This document shows, piece after piece, positions 15,401 to 25,671 of a stretch of 64,000 bases of DNA. Each line of letters begins with the position of its first letter. The stretch's first letter is position 1. The position numbers were made by a program, and so were the translations under genes. The stretch lies in contig NC_079884.1 in the NCBI RefSeq assembly GCF_029227915.1, positions 15,004,001-15,068,000 on the forward strand. The letters are read 5' to 3'. The DNA comes from Hydractinia symbiolongicarpus. Its lineage: Eukaryota; Cnidaria; Hydrozoa; Anthoathecata; Hydractiniidae. The notes beneath the pieces are model-generated. The model had not been told where the DNA came from. It saw only the letters and a list, made by a program, of their open reading frames with translations, and made no database searches.

Positions 15401-18400
15401 CTAATTTTACATGTAAACAGAACAATCCCTGACCTGACATTTTAATAATTTTTATTTAGTTCTCTATCCATATAAATCAGTATCTGGAAATAGCAGAGGT
15501 GAAGGTGATGATGATGTCTTTGCAATAGATTTAGAACAGCAACTTACTGTTTTTGGGCAAAATGTTTCTAGGTTGTATGTAAGTTATGCACCTATTGTGA
15601 TTTTTTTCGAGGATTTTTGTAAATACCGATCTAAAATACAGTAACAACTCAGTATTATTTTTTTATACTGTATTTGCGCCTGTTTTTCACAATACCGCCA
15701 TCTTTGAATTTTATGGGTGACATGGCTGTGTGAATTGTTTAGTAGAGAATTCCTGCTGCTGAGCGTTACATTTAAGGGAATGAGGTGAATGGTGGAAAAT
15801 GTTTTGTGGATTTCACGGGTTTTCACCATTTTTCGAAACTGTGCCTTTGTGATAAGTTTAAATGCAGACTTTCTGTGAAATTAGAACGAACAATTGGATT
15901 TTAAAGTTTGAGGTATCATACACGAGTTATTTAATTCTTCAAGATGTTTCGTATGATTTTGTGCTTTATCCCGTCCATACACTTTCGCAAGGGAATACTA
16001 GTTGATAAAAGCAAACAACATGAGCGTGTAAGATTTGATGCGATCACGGCAATGTGATAATAAAAAATTGTTCTTCATGTTTCCTTAGAAAAAGAAAAAC
16101 ACAAACGAACACATTCACGAGAATTTCCCTTGCGAAATTTTTAATTTTTTCGGTACAAGTGTAAAGGAATTTTGTTCTTACTTTTGTTTTTTAAAAAGTG
16201 ATTTTTTTTAAGATCGCCTGTGCACTGCATGTAGGAATGCATAACATTTTGCTGTCTCGATTTAGGTGAATACAAACGGTTTTGTTACACTAACCCAGTC
16301 GCCCGGGCGTATTACAAGCAACTACGATAAACCAATCATCTACGTGTACTATCACGACTTCGTATCCAACGCGACTAAAGGCGGATTGTTCATTCGCAAT
16401 TTAAAAGATCAAAAATTGTTATATGGTATTAGTGCTGATATAAAAAGAAGAACAAAATCAGACTTCAACGCAACAACTGGTGTTATCTTTACCTTTGAAG
16501 ATGTATTCCGCTATGGGAATTTTTCAGAAGAGAATTCATTTCAAGTAGCAATTGTATCTGATAACGTGACTACGTATGGTGTATTCAATTACGCGAAATT
16601 ACAAACCAACAACTCCAGGGCAGGCTATTATTCCTCTGAATGCAACCGTGAAGAGTTTATGTCAAAGGTTATTAGTAAATTGCTTGCCCAATCGTCGAAT
16701 GTTGGAATCATAGGTCGCCATGTGTATTTACTTAGTCAGACTGGCATATCATGTCCAGCTCATTTGAAGTGTCAAAAGGATGATAAAGGGAGAACATTTT
16801 GCGGTTGTCATAAACAATGCGCTCAAACCAGCGGGACAATGTTCTGCGGATCTGATCACAGGACATACGCAAGTTCATGCCATCTGTGGAAAGACTACTG
16901 TGAAAAGTATGGAAATAACAGTGTGGTGAATGTAACTAAAGCTCATGATGGCGATTGTAAAAGTAAGGTTTCATATTTGCGCATGAGACTACTCCTCAAT
17001 TTGATTCGAATGTTGTGAAAAACAAAAAAAAAAATAGATATGTCAGCTTGTAGCAAGTTTTCTTTTTTTTTTTCGTCTGTTTTATTTTTAATTTATTACT
17101 GCTAAAATAGCTCAACCGACACAGCTGGCTGTTTGTAATATGATAGTTGCTACATGACTATGTATATTCTGTACGGTGTTTTTACTTTTTATTTCTAGCT
17201 CGCTATCCTTTCGGCAAACAACACCAGGATAAGGAGCTTTTTGGCGATGATATATCTCGGTATTTTCAGCTGTCTAGAGAAATTCCATTATTCACACAGC
17301 TAAATAGTTATATTCATGTAGGTTGATAAAAAAGTTATTTTTTTATATATAAGAAAATTTGATTTCTTTCGAGCGTATTTGTGCAAATACTTTTTAGACT
17401 ACCCTCTCTTCTTTACCCCAGCTACAACTAACTATACGTCAGGCCCTAAAATTTTAATGAGATTACATATCGTTGATAGCTCTATTTTTTTATTTTACAT
17501 TGAAGTAACAGTCTGCAAGGATAACAAGGCTACAATAGGGGCAACTATGCATTTGATTTCACAAAGTTTTTCAAAGTTTCGTTAAAGTAGGCCTTATATC
17601 CTGGCAACTAATTCGGTCATTCGGTTTGACGTCTTAATAATTTTTTTGGAGATGAAAAGTTCCCGTATTTTAGACGAAGAGAGTACAGAACTAGATATAT
17701 TTTGGAGTTTTAAGAACAATGTTAGAAAGTTTGAGCAAAGATAATTTTTGGAGCAAAATCTAGATAGCTAAGCACCATTTCCAGACAGAATATAATTGTG
17801 ATTACTCTTCGTTAGCTGAGTTTGTTTTCACCCAGCTAAATCTTATAAATGGCGGATGTAGCACAAATGCGATTCGTCAGTTAAGACAAGTGTCAATCAT
17901 TACTACGGCAACAAAGCCGAATATAGCTCTTTTTCTTTTTCAACTATGTAAAATTTATTCACAGTTTCACTTTTGTATTATTGTGTTTCTTCAAATATAC
18001 CTTAGATCAACACGAATGGATTTCTAACGATCACACTCAATCCACAGTACAACGTGAGTATACCGTACAACAAAAATATCTTAGCTGCATATGCTGTTGA
18101 CTTAGACGCAAGAAAAAATGCCGTGTTTTATCGGGAAACATTTAACGCTACAATACTTTCCAGAGCTGATGAAGATGTTAGAAGGCTTTCTCGTAATAAT
18201 TTCACTTCAAAACACGCCATCATCGTCACCTACGACAACATACCAATATATGGCACGAACTCTTCTTTGAGTAGCTTCCAAACTGTTTTAGTAACTGATT
18301 TTAACGCAACCTATGTCATTCTAAATTACTTTCGTCTGGATGTTGCAAATGGCACAGTCGGATTTTACGAAAATCTGTGTAATTACAAGCTATTCACTCC

Positions 18401-21400
18401 ACCGTCGAACAGCACCCTGCTTACGGAAACGTCAAATGTCGGCGTAAAAGGTCGGCACGTTTATTTGTTGACATCTTTTAAGTGTCCGCTCAATTTAGAA
18501 TGTAAAATTGACGATAGTGATCAAGAATATTGCGGATGCATAAGTAATTGCAGTACAGTTCGGACAACCGAAGTTTGTTCCACCAATCGAACAGAATATC
18601 CATCAAGCTGTGAATTTAACATGGTGGCATGTGAATTGTATGGCATTCAGAATGTGTCCAGTGTTAGTTATCTTCACCAGGGAAAATGCCAAGGTAATTT
18701 ATTTCAAACCATTCTACAAACTAGAAAGAGTTCTTTTTCCTAGGTAGTAACGATGCCTGATATCGTAACTAAAAGGGAAATTTTAAATCTGTCATGTTTT
18801 TTTATTGATGACTGAAAATCTAAATAGATATACTCGTGTATTTCATCGTGATATTAGAAGGTAAAAAGTCTTTGACTATGTAAATATTTGCACCAAAACA
18901 GGACATCTTTTTAATTTCTATCCCTGCCATTTTATATGCTCATGGGATAAAACATTCCAGGTATTTAAACGTATCTTTTTTGTTCTGTTAAATACGTTAA
19001 TACAACCATAGAAAGAACCACTTATCAATGATATTGAAATATCTTTTAACCTTTAGGTTTTTATCCGTTCAAATTCACACATAATGACAAAAGATTTTAT
19101 GGAGATGATGAAATTGTGTCGTTAACGTTGGGAAGACACATTCCCTTGCTCTCACGTCCCGCGGACAGAATTTACGTAAGTTTTGATACATTTGAAGTTA
19201 ACTAAATTTTGACATACTTCTGCTAACAAGATATAAAAGTGCTTATAAGCACGCACAGTTATCAACTGCAAAAATTTGATTTTATTATAGATCAACAGCA
19301 ACGGTTTTATTTCCATGATATCACTGTCGCGTTCAGATTTGACATTCCCAATTGAAACTTCCGTTATCACAGGATATGGTATGGACTTGGACTCTACTAA
19401 AGCTTCATCTGAATACATATGGTATCGTAAAACTGGCAACAAAGATGTACTGAACAGAGTAAATAATGATGTAAAGAGAATATCAGATGACGATTTTGCA
19501 GCAAATATTGCTCTTATTGTGACTTTTGAGAAATCTGGTGTGTATAATCAACCAACTAAACTTCACGACTTTCAAATAATACTCGCAAGCAATGGCAACG
19601 AAACTTATGGTATCTTTATCTATGAGCGCTTGGATTTAAATGGAGCTGTTGCAGGATTTTACGAAAACAATTGCAATTTTAAAATGTTGTCCCCTCCCTC
19701 AAATAGTAAGTCGTTAACTGAAACCACCAACTGTGGAGTAAAGGGAATGCATATTCTTCGTTTAACAAACTTATCTTGCTATCAATCGAAAGTTGGCATT
19801 AATTATACAACTGTAAATATATTATTAACGGCAAAATCAAGTGTTAGGTCGTTTCAATGGAAAATAGGTGATGACAGCCCCAATGCTGATGTGATTGTTG
19901 TGGAGCATGTCAGTGGTGTTTATGCAAGTATCTTGTTTGGATACATTGAAACCTTGCGCTACCTCACGCATGCAAATGTCAAAGTTCTGTACAGTAGGGA
20001 AACTTCATCTGTTGTGAAGAACCCTTTTCATTTCCAAGTTGTTTTCGAAAAGACACCGCAAAATGATCATTTCCAGTATGGGTTGATTCCATTGTCACTG
20101 AGATTTAAATGCATTTCTAGAAGATTCGACATCAAACTTGCATCGAAACCATCGATAAAAGTTTCATTTATGACCAATGTAGCAAATTTTACTCATGCAA
20201 ACATTAAAAATACAAGTTTATGGTTAACAAACGTATCTGAAACTGAGTTTTCAATATGTTATGTTTCAGCGGAGAATGTTTACCTAACCAACGTTAGTTA
20301 CATAGCAATTTCTGGTAACTCCAGCACAAAAGCAACAGAACATGGCGCTGCTTTGTTCCAAACTAATGAAATGATCATATGCAAGAAAATATATTTCAGA
20401 TATATTTACACCTTGCCTCCTTCGGTATTTACCTCGCAAGAAGGCTACGAAAACTATGACGGTTCAATACAAACATGGATCAAAACCATACATTCGACAC
20501 ATTTTGAATTATGTGCCAAGAACAGAGCTTTAAGACCTTTACCACGATTGCATAATATAAGCGTATTCTATATTGTCAACGGTGTTAAAGATGCATGCAA
20601 CAACATTACCTGTCCTATTGGTTTAGAATGTCGAAAAGCGACAACTGGTGCACTTTATTGCGATTGCATCACGAATTGTTCCTCAGTCGTCAAAGAAGAC
20701 GTTTGTGGCACTGATTTTATAACTTATAAAAGTGCATGTGAACTTCACAAATCCACATGTGAGCTGTATGGTGCTTATAATAAACATGATATCACAATAG
20801 CACATCGTGGAAAATGCATTGGTAGGTACAACCACATTCTTGTTAATTACTTTTGTAACAACGGCAATGTAGTTTATACTGCAGTATGTGCCCATAAACC
20901 TTTTCTGTTGGTACCCAGATATATTTTGAACACCTCGTCATATATTGCCTTAAATTTTGTTAGTTCATAGTACTAGATCACAAAAAAAGTATGCTATACT
21001 CTGAGATGCTTTACTCCTACATAATCAGATTTTATTAGGCATTGGTTTTTGTGCTACATGTGCCATTTTACTTTTATGATGAGATTACCTATTGATTTTT
21101 AGTTTATCCAATGCAAACTGGAAAGACCATAGTTAACAACACAGACGCGAAGAAAACAATTTGCCAAGATATCGCACTAAAACCTTATAACTTCCATCCA
21201 ACTCTTAAAGTCAGTATTATTCTTACACTCACTTGCAACAACACTGGCTGTGACAACAAGCTCTTTTACTGGGTTGAAAGGGTTACTAACATTGCATTTA
21301 CGGCCTGCATCAAGACAGCTTCTGCCATTTCTCGGTTTGTAATTAACTGGCTTGCTTATCAAAGTGGTTTCAAAACATACACTGGTGGTCGGATCGGTAC

Positions 21401-24400
21401 AGGAGAAATTAATGTTGACAACAGTTTTACTAAGTGCGTCAGAATTCAGGTAGATCTAAATTAAACATATTGATTATTTATCAACAGTGCACCTATTATT
21501 TGAAATATTTACTTATCCTTGAGTCTTACCAACGTATTTCTGTTTAATCATTAATTCATTCATTCATTCTTTTATTTAGGAAATGGAGGAAAGAGCAACA
21601 CACACATTAGTGGCTGTCCAACGATTAAGTGCAAACTTGAGCAATTTATTTATTTCTGCATGGGTAAAATACGGAATAAACGTGGAAGTATGCGCAAAGG
21701 ATTTTAGTGTGTCTACTGAAACGACACGAATCCAAGTGGTAAGCGGTAAATGATTACATGTATATTTATATTTTTAAAAACAATTTAAAAATATAAACTA
21801 TAAAACCTTGTAATCCAACTAGATATAGTTAGATGTTACATGTTTTTATCATTTTGGTCCGTCGCAATTGACTGCGTTTCACTTTGAGTCACGAAAGGAG
21901 CGCGAATACAATTTATAGATCATTATTCTGTTAATTGTACCTACGTTTTTAATGCCCCCTCATATTTAACAACGCCCGTGCTTATAATATTGAGCTTATT
22001 AAGAAATGCAAAATTATTTGACGCCTTGTTAAAATTACTAATGTAGAGTTTCTTTACACAGATAACAAATATGTACCACATGTTTTTAGAATTGGATCAC
22101 TCTCCCAAAAGAATTTTTACCATTTCTTACCGAGCTGAGTTCAGTGTCATATGCTGCTGGTTTTACAGAAACCTGCAAGGTAACATACAGTAGCTAATCG
22201 TGTTTTCAAAGGAAGGACTTTCCGATTATTACCTTTTTTTTTTCTTTTTTGTTATCGCAGACATTATCCTACAACAGGAATTTTCCATCTCTACCCAATC
22301 CAGTGATTTTATCTGCTGCAATTGACCTGGCAAAAGGAGAAGTAATGAAGAAAATAGATACATGGTTGAAAGTAAGATCTCTCTTTATCTCATTATTTTG
22401 TACACGAAATATACAGACTTGATGTGACAAATGAACTACTGGTTATAAATAAGCATTTAGATCTGTTAATCGCGCATGGAAAGTTAAAACTGATTGAACT
22501 TTATTTCAAGGACAGTAAATTATTTCTATTATATTAGATGTATCAGTAATTTGGCTTTTAGTTGAGCACTGTATTGTCGCAACATTATTTACTCTTGTAG
22601 GCACCCAATGATACCCACTTAACAGTCTGCAGAAGACCAATATCTCAAACGTTGATCCCATTCATCGTCTTGCCTAGTAAGTATTATACTGTAAAAACGA
22701 AAATCTTTGTACTCTAATTGGACTGAGAATAGAAAACGTAGCGAATTCAACTATGATATTATGGTTAATAAATATAAAAGTTCCAGTATAGATTATAAAT
22801 GAAGAAGAATCTTGGTACTGATCCAAATATATATTTTTTTTCTGTGCTCTTTGAAATTTTATTGTATGATTTTTACGTTTTTCAAGGTTTGAGCTTGACA
22901 TTAATGAAATATACAGTTGGGCTTAAACGAACGCTTTTCTCTTGGGAAGCATCTTTGACAAAGAAAGCATCAATGTACTAAGACATAATTTTAGCAGCGT
23001 GTCTTCGGCTTGCACTATAGCATTAACAACTCATAATATGCCCCTTAGAAAGTTACGATGATTGAACCCTACTATAAACTTTTAAACATGCTTAGAAAGA
23101 AAATAAAAAACGATTCGGTTCTTTTCTCTGTTGTTTTTTGGCTACACCCCAATTCTCCCAAATTTTCCCCTTTTAAATACATAATGATAATAGGAAAAGA
23201 AGTATCAAATATAATATGACTTTTATTTAGCTCTTTGTGAAGATGGATGGGAGTATGCAGTCAACAAATGTTGGAAGAAGGGAGACGGCTGTCATAACTT
23301 CAACGATGCCACACAGACATGTGTCTTACAAAACAGCAGTCTAGCTGTTCCAGCCAATATAGCCGAAAATTTTCTAATAGGGCAATATTTTCCAAACAAT
23401 AGCATTTGGGTAGGCTTAAATGACAGAAAAAGTGAAGGAGACTGGGTGACGAACGAGAATGATACTTCAACTTATCAAAACTGGATGATTGGCAAACCAG
23501 ATGGAGGTAATCTGGAGAATTGTGCAACATTACGTCACGCGAATGATGACAGAAAATGGGATGATTTGTCATGCTCAACCTGTAACAAATATGTCTGTAG
23601 TAAAGGTACGTTGATATTGTGCATTATATACTGCGAAGGAGCATATAGCGATTTTTTTGTTTGCACATGGGCACTGAAAAAATATCCAACTTGTCAAAGT
23701 ATGTACGCGCTAACAAAAGAACCGATGAGTGTTTTTTGCTACAACCTAAAATGCAGCCAAATAGAAACGAACCTAAGTCATTTATCATCAACGCTTCAAC
23801 TTAATTTCGCTTCCATGACGGATCCTTTATTTGTTTAAGAGGTTAATTAACAAATAGTCCAACTGGCAAAATAACAATCATTCCAACTGATGTCACTCCG
23901 TCATTCTTTGTGCGTTTATTTCGTTTCAGATGTTGCTTTTGAAAAGCGTGGTGGGTGCAACCACGAATGTTTAAACGGAGGAAAGTGCACGATACGCAAT
24001 TTCAAAACTGCGTGTTTATGTGCTGAAGGATTTATGGGTAGTAAATGTGATCAAAGAGGTAGGTGTTTTTTATTCCGCACCAACGTGTTTTAAAAAGGAA
24101 GGACTTTTCGATTGTTGTCAAAAGAAATCAGGATGTATCGATATGCCGGCTTGCATTATTTTTTTTTATCCCGAATTTCCAAATCTAATTCTGTCTATCA
24201 TATCTAAATTGCACAAGTTAGGTCCCGCGAAAAAATTTTCATTAATCGCGAAAGTTTATTCTCGCAAAATATTTGTTTTTTACTGAATTTGTTTCGTTGT
24301 ACCTTTCTTTCGCAAAATTTTTAAAGTAGCTTTTTTCATTAAATTTTCTCACTCTCTAGTTTCTGATGTGGCTGAATGTAATAATTACACATGGCATAAC

Positions 24401-24742
24401 GAGACATCAAGAAAATTAGTTCCACACACCTTGAACCCTTCGCAATGTGATAAAGACAATTTAACAAATGGTTGGCATAGATTCGGTGCTGCAACCAACT
24501 CAAAACTGGCACAGCGTTGTCCTAACAGCCACAATTATTGCGGTGTTATGAATCCTGGCTGGTTGTATGGCGACTTCCCCACTACAGACGACGGCATCGT
24601 GGAACGAAACATACATTTCTTTTCATTCTATTGCTCAGATGACCATGGCAAAGTAAAAATACGTAACTGTGGAAATTATTTCACCTATAAGTTCAACGCC
24701 TTTCCCTATTGGTCTTGTGATTATGGGATATGCATAGCTTAA
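97..24742 (+). CDS. Giant type II membrane protein: 11 NIDO-follistatin/Kazal units, H-lectin-like repeats, CTLD, EGF, D8C
   Basis: I assemble 31 coding exons: 97-421; eleven exon pairs (listed per unit below); 21103-21449; 21580-21738; 22090-22179; 22261-22371; 22601-22676; 23231-23605; 23930-24058; 24360-24742. Every join keeps frame and uses GT-AG; the sum is 11,694 bases (3,897 residues plus stop). The ATG at 97 follows an acceptor (tag at 91-93) in context AAAATGG, so a 5' UTR exon lies left of the window. Residues 45-58 are basic and 66-89 hydrophobic with no cleavable signal peptide, which predicts a cytoplasmic N-terminus and a long extracellular remainder. NIDO is the nidogen extracellular domain; follistatin/Kazal modules are disulfide-rich and often bind proteases or growth factors. 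The lectin-type and D8C domains suggest glycan or cell-surface recognition; function is inference. The region could still be transcribed as more than one gene, but continuous phase and the lack of internal starts argue for one. Confidence 0.78.
1261..1599 (-). CDS. Unassigned open frame inside intron 813-4065
   Basis: An open frame of 112 codons on the strand opposite to the giant gene. It has a hydrophobic stretch (YIVFISLKILLMFCAIKVC) followed by a polar C-terminus with a basic tail. I recognise no family. In AT-rich DNA this length can arise by chance, and there is no obvious promoter or poly(A) signal. It could be a small nested secreted-protein gene or noise. Confidence 0.12.
   Translation of the reverse strand: MLKRIITEGYGHENHHRSYIVFISLKILLMFCAIKVCKEEKTALQEITVDSGWYGDRISSNCVSPWPLHQSPTRGKILGSYLNIEQDKGEHHDNTSNINQKQKGESNNEKKK
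2712..3147. mobile_element. MITE-like element in the first long intron
   Basis: Imperfect terminal inverted repeats (ACCTTGGTAAAAGGGCGGTG at the left, the reverse complement of an ACCGTGGTGAAAGGTGTC form at the right) bound about 440 bases. The interior repeats the motif of a CAATATTC core next to CCGTTACCC/TTGCCCTC several times. No coding capacity. Confidence 0.4.
5907..7110 (+). other. NIDO-follistatin/Kazal unit 2 (exons 5907-6022 and 6375-7110)
   Basis: The short exon reads FPYGLDHGDAIANGN then MPLFSSS; the long exon (736 bases) opens IYKDGYITV. The NIDO core IFYRQT and TYQVFIASN are present, and the Kazal part has the canonical FCGTDGKSYANHC. A basic stretch THTRTKR sits in the NIDO loop after the first strand. 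Entry and exit are phase 1; the internal intron is phase 0, as in every unit. Confidence 0.75.
8098..9031 (+). other. NIDO-follistatin/Kazal unit 3 (exons 8098-8210 and 8347-9031)
   Basis: The short exon is 113 bases (MYPFGLDVGHKEL ... MVLFSQP). The long exon begins VNAKIPFLTP, so the usual NGFIS strand of NIDO is lost; the later core (LLQRAS-like NWLQRASHDISEH, then QVVLASNG) remains. The Kazal part PVCGNDGVTYESKC is canonical. This unit is most like unit 7: the short exons are the same length and both share CERxG and NEINITV-type segments. Confidence 0.72.
9308..10123 (+). other. NIDO-follistatin/Kazal unit 4 (exons 9308-9426 and 9508-10123)
   Basis: The internal intron is only 81 bases. 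The short exon reads FYPFGSNYGDSRL ... MLLFTNI; the long exon (616 bases) begins ISRDGMV and keeps VLYREI and QFVIVSDN. It is shorter than most units because part of the NIDO C-terminal half is missing. The Kazal part is PVCGTDGKTYSSKC. It is paired with unit 6 by length, by ILQKASND and by ILDSESC-like spacing. Confidence 0.73.
10381..11713 (+). other. NIDO-follistatin/Kazal unit 5 (exons 10381-10499 and 10999-11713)
   Basis: The short exon reads LQSFGLAHGDQEF ... EIPLFSSPGKTVY and the long exon ISRHGFIS. Both match unit 1 in length and sequence, which indicates a relatively recent copy. The NIDO core IYYREI and TFQVVLTSDG are intact. As in unit 1, the Kazal reactive-loop region is non-canonical (VCSSEYVTYSNEC). 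Confidence 0.75.
11797..12813 (+). other. NIDO-follistatin/Kazal unit 6 (exons 11797-11918 and 12210-12813)
   Basis: The short exon (122 bases) reads FYEYGIENGDKKL ... MLFFTNH; the long exon (604 bases, the shortest) begins ISRTGLV. The core VLYRET, ILQKASNDV and QFVIVSDN mark it as the partner of unit 4. The Kazal part is YICGTDGKTYKNQC. The acceptor at 12209 follows a short, not very pyrimidine-rich tract, but phase and homology fix it. Confidence 0.72.
12961..13986 (+). other. NIDO-follistatin/Kazal unit 7 (exons 12961-13073 and 13272-13986)
   Basis: The short exon is 113 bases (TYQYGLSATHQNL ... ILLFSEN). The long exon begins INRLERSVECYTN, with the NGFIS strand lost and the YRE motif changed to SYDETT. 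LLQRASYDIS and TFQVVLISDG keep the NIDO signature. The Kazal part is PVCGTDKVTYKSLC. It resembles unit 3. Confidence 0.72.
14240..15176 (+). other. NIDO-follistatin/Kazal unit 8 (exons 14240-14358 and 14477-15176)
   Basis: This is a textbook NIDO domain: LYEYGEDAGD with an acidic GDDD, KIPLFST, then INTNGLIST, KIYYRQT, ATSAVIVTYKNV and TFQIVIASND, ending with GRYVYQLS. The follistatin/Kazal module follows with LLCGSDHVTYDSEC. Units 8-11 are closer to nidogen than units 1-7. Confidence 0.78.
15460..16962 (+). other. NIDO-follistatin/Kazal unit 9 (exons 15460-15578 and 16266-16962)
   Basis: The short exon reads LYPYKSVSGNSRGEGDDD and the long exon VNTNGFVTL. The usual YRE is replaced by GLFIRNLKD, but TGVIFTFEDV, SFQVAIVSDN and GRHVYLLS are kept. 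The Kazal part is MFCGSDHRTYASSC. The exon ends at donor GTAAGG (16963). Confidence 0.77.
17199..18693 (+). other. NIDO-follistatin/Kazal unit 10 (exons 17199-17317 and 18006-18693)
   Basis: The short exon reads RYPFGKQHQDKELFGDD ... EIPLFTQ. The long exon opens INTNGFLTI and keeps VFYRET, HAIIVTYDNI and SFQTVLVTD. The follistatin module has a non-canonical Kazal loop, VCSTNRTEYPSSC, like units 1 and 5. Confidence 0.77.
19057..20821 (+). other. Unit 11: NIDO, three H-lectin-like repeats inserted, then follistatin/Kazal (exons 19057-19175 and 19291-20821)
   Basis: The NIDO part is canonical (FYPFKFTHND ... GDDE; INSNGFISM; IWYRKT; DFQIILASNG). In all other units the follistatin cysteines follow directly. 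Here about 270 residues intervene (roughly 19780-20590) without an intron, giving a 1,531-base exon. The insert repeats a pattern of C-x2-I-x-F, a proline-rich strand, then (L/T)W(L/I)...F.(I/L)C and a hydrophobic (Y/N)(I/V) strand, which I read as H-type-lectin-like. The module ends with DVCGTDFITYKSAC. Confidence 0.7.
21103..22676 (+). other. H-type-lectin-like repeats (five exons)
   Basis: Exons 21103-21449, 21580-21738, 22090-22179, 22261-22371 and 22601-22676 encode three more repeats of the kind inserted in unit 11. Each has C-x2-I/L, a central strand, a tryptophan (YWVERV, AWVKYG, TWLKAP), then F/V-x-x-C (FTACIKT, VEVCAKD, LTVCRRP) and a C-terminal strand (INWLAY, NWITLP, FIVLP). H-type lectin domains have a similar beta-sandwich with the final V/I-x-W strand. 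The assignment rests on pattern only. Internal introns are phase 0, unlike the phase 1 module borders. Confidence 0.5.
23231..23605 (+). other. C-type lectin domain exon
   Basis: A single phase 1-1 exon encodes a full CTLD: CEDGWEYAVNKCW, a WVGLNDR core, YQNW, the calcium-site region GKPDGGNLENC and KWDDLSC, ending NKYVC. The KPD triplet replaces the usual EPN or QPD and WDD replaces WND, so calcium and sugar binding are plausible but the sugar class cannot be predicted. Confidence 0.85.
23930..24058 (+). other. EGF domain exon
   Basis: A phase 1-1 exon of 129 bases encodes six cysteines in EGF spacing (CNHECLNGGKC ... CLCAEGFMGSKC). There is no DxD/E calcium-binding consensus before the first cysteine, so it is probably a non-calcium EGF. 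Confidence 0.85.
24360..24742 (+). other. C-terminal D8C domain exon (uromodulin/GP2/OIT3 type)
   Basis: The final exon encodes a cysteine-rich domain with the D8C landmarks: CD followed by GWHRFGA, RCP...YCGVMNPGWLYGDFP, DDGIVERN, and IRNCGNYFTYKF, finishing CDYGIC before TAA at 24740-24742. In vertebrate uromodulin and OIT3 this domain lies before a ZP domain; here the protein stops right after it, with no ZP domain and no second membrane segment. Confidence 0.75.
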
Positions 24743-25466
24743 ATACCCTATGGTCAGAGGACGCATATTTGTAATATGACATATGTTTTTCGTACAACAC
24801 AGGGGAGTATGTAGGATGTTTACGAAACAAGAACAGGACTATCTGCAACGACGTTGTCAAGGACTTTTCATGAAATCCCGTCATATGAAAAACGCGCTAA
24901 AATTTAATTACAAAAAATTAAACGAAAACATGATATGAAAACAAATATGGCTACTACGAAAATTGCAAAAAAATGCGAAACTGACAAAGAAACTGACAAC
25001 AAGCCGTTAAATACAAAATTTAGAGAAAAAAATTTTATTCGCTTTTTCTGAGTGCTTTTATCAGTAGTGTTTTATTAAGCCATTTTTACTTTAATAAATT
25101 TTGGACTTTTTTCCCTTGTCTCGTCCTTGTTTCGTAAGGTCGCTAATATATGTTTCGGACAAGAGTGAGGAATTGTCATTGTGGATTCTTTTAAGAATGA
25201 TGTTATCAAGAAAAGTGAAGAGAAAACACGACGTATCTTTAAACTAATGAAGATGAAAATGTCTGACACAGAACGTGAGTGATATGTTGTCCTTGTTGCT
25301 GAAAAGTGATGAAAAAAATATATGAGAGTAATTTTAGGTCATATAAAAAAACCCTTCCTGAGAAAAAACGTTTTAAAATTTTATAGTGCATAGTCGTAGC
25401 TTATATATAGATATATTGTTGCACTTTTTATATATTTATATTTTATGAATAAAGGTATTAAATAAA
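24743..25466 (+). other. Probable 3' UTR with two polyadenylation signals
   Basis: No coding signal is seen after the stop. AATAAA occurs at 25448-25453 and again at 25461-25466, which would give a 3' UTR of about 700 bases for the giant gene. Confidence 0.4.
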
Positions 25467-25671
25467 ACAATAGTGCATAGTCATAAGAATTAAGATATAG
25501 AATGGAAAGTCGCAGGTAGTTTATTGTTTATGTTTTTGTTGCGAGAATCTTATTAGCACCCAGTGCTTTACCTGCACACTTTATGGAAAATAGAACATTT
25601 CTGAGTTAGTTACTGGAAACAAATGCTTTAAAACATTTTGAAAACTGTTTTTACAATATGCTGACGAACAT

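Noticed and set aside
19315..20970. Treating the 551-codon frame as a separate single-exon gene
   Set aside because: Splice sites at 19290 and 20822 and homology place it as one exon of unit 11; the frame beyond 20822 is intronic.
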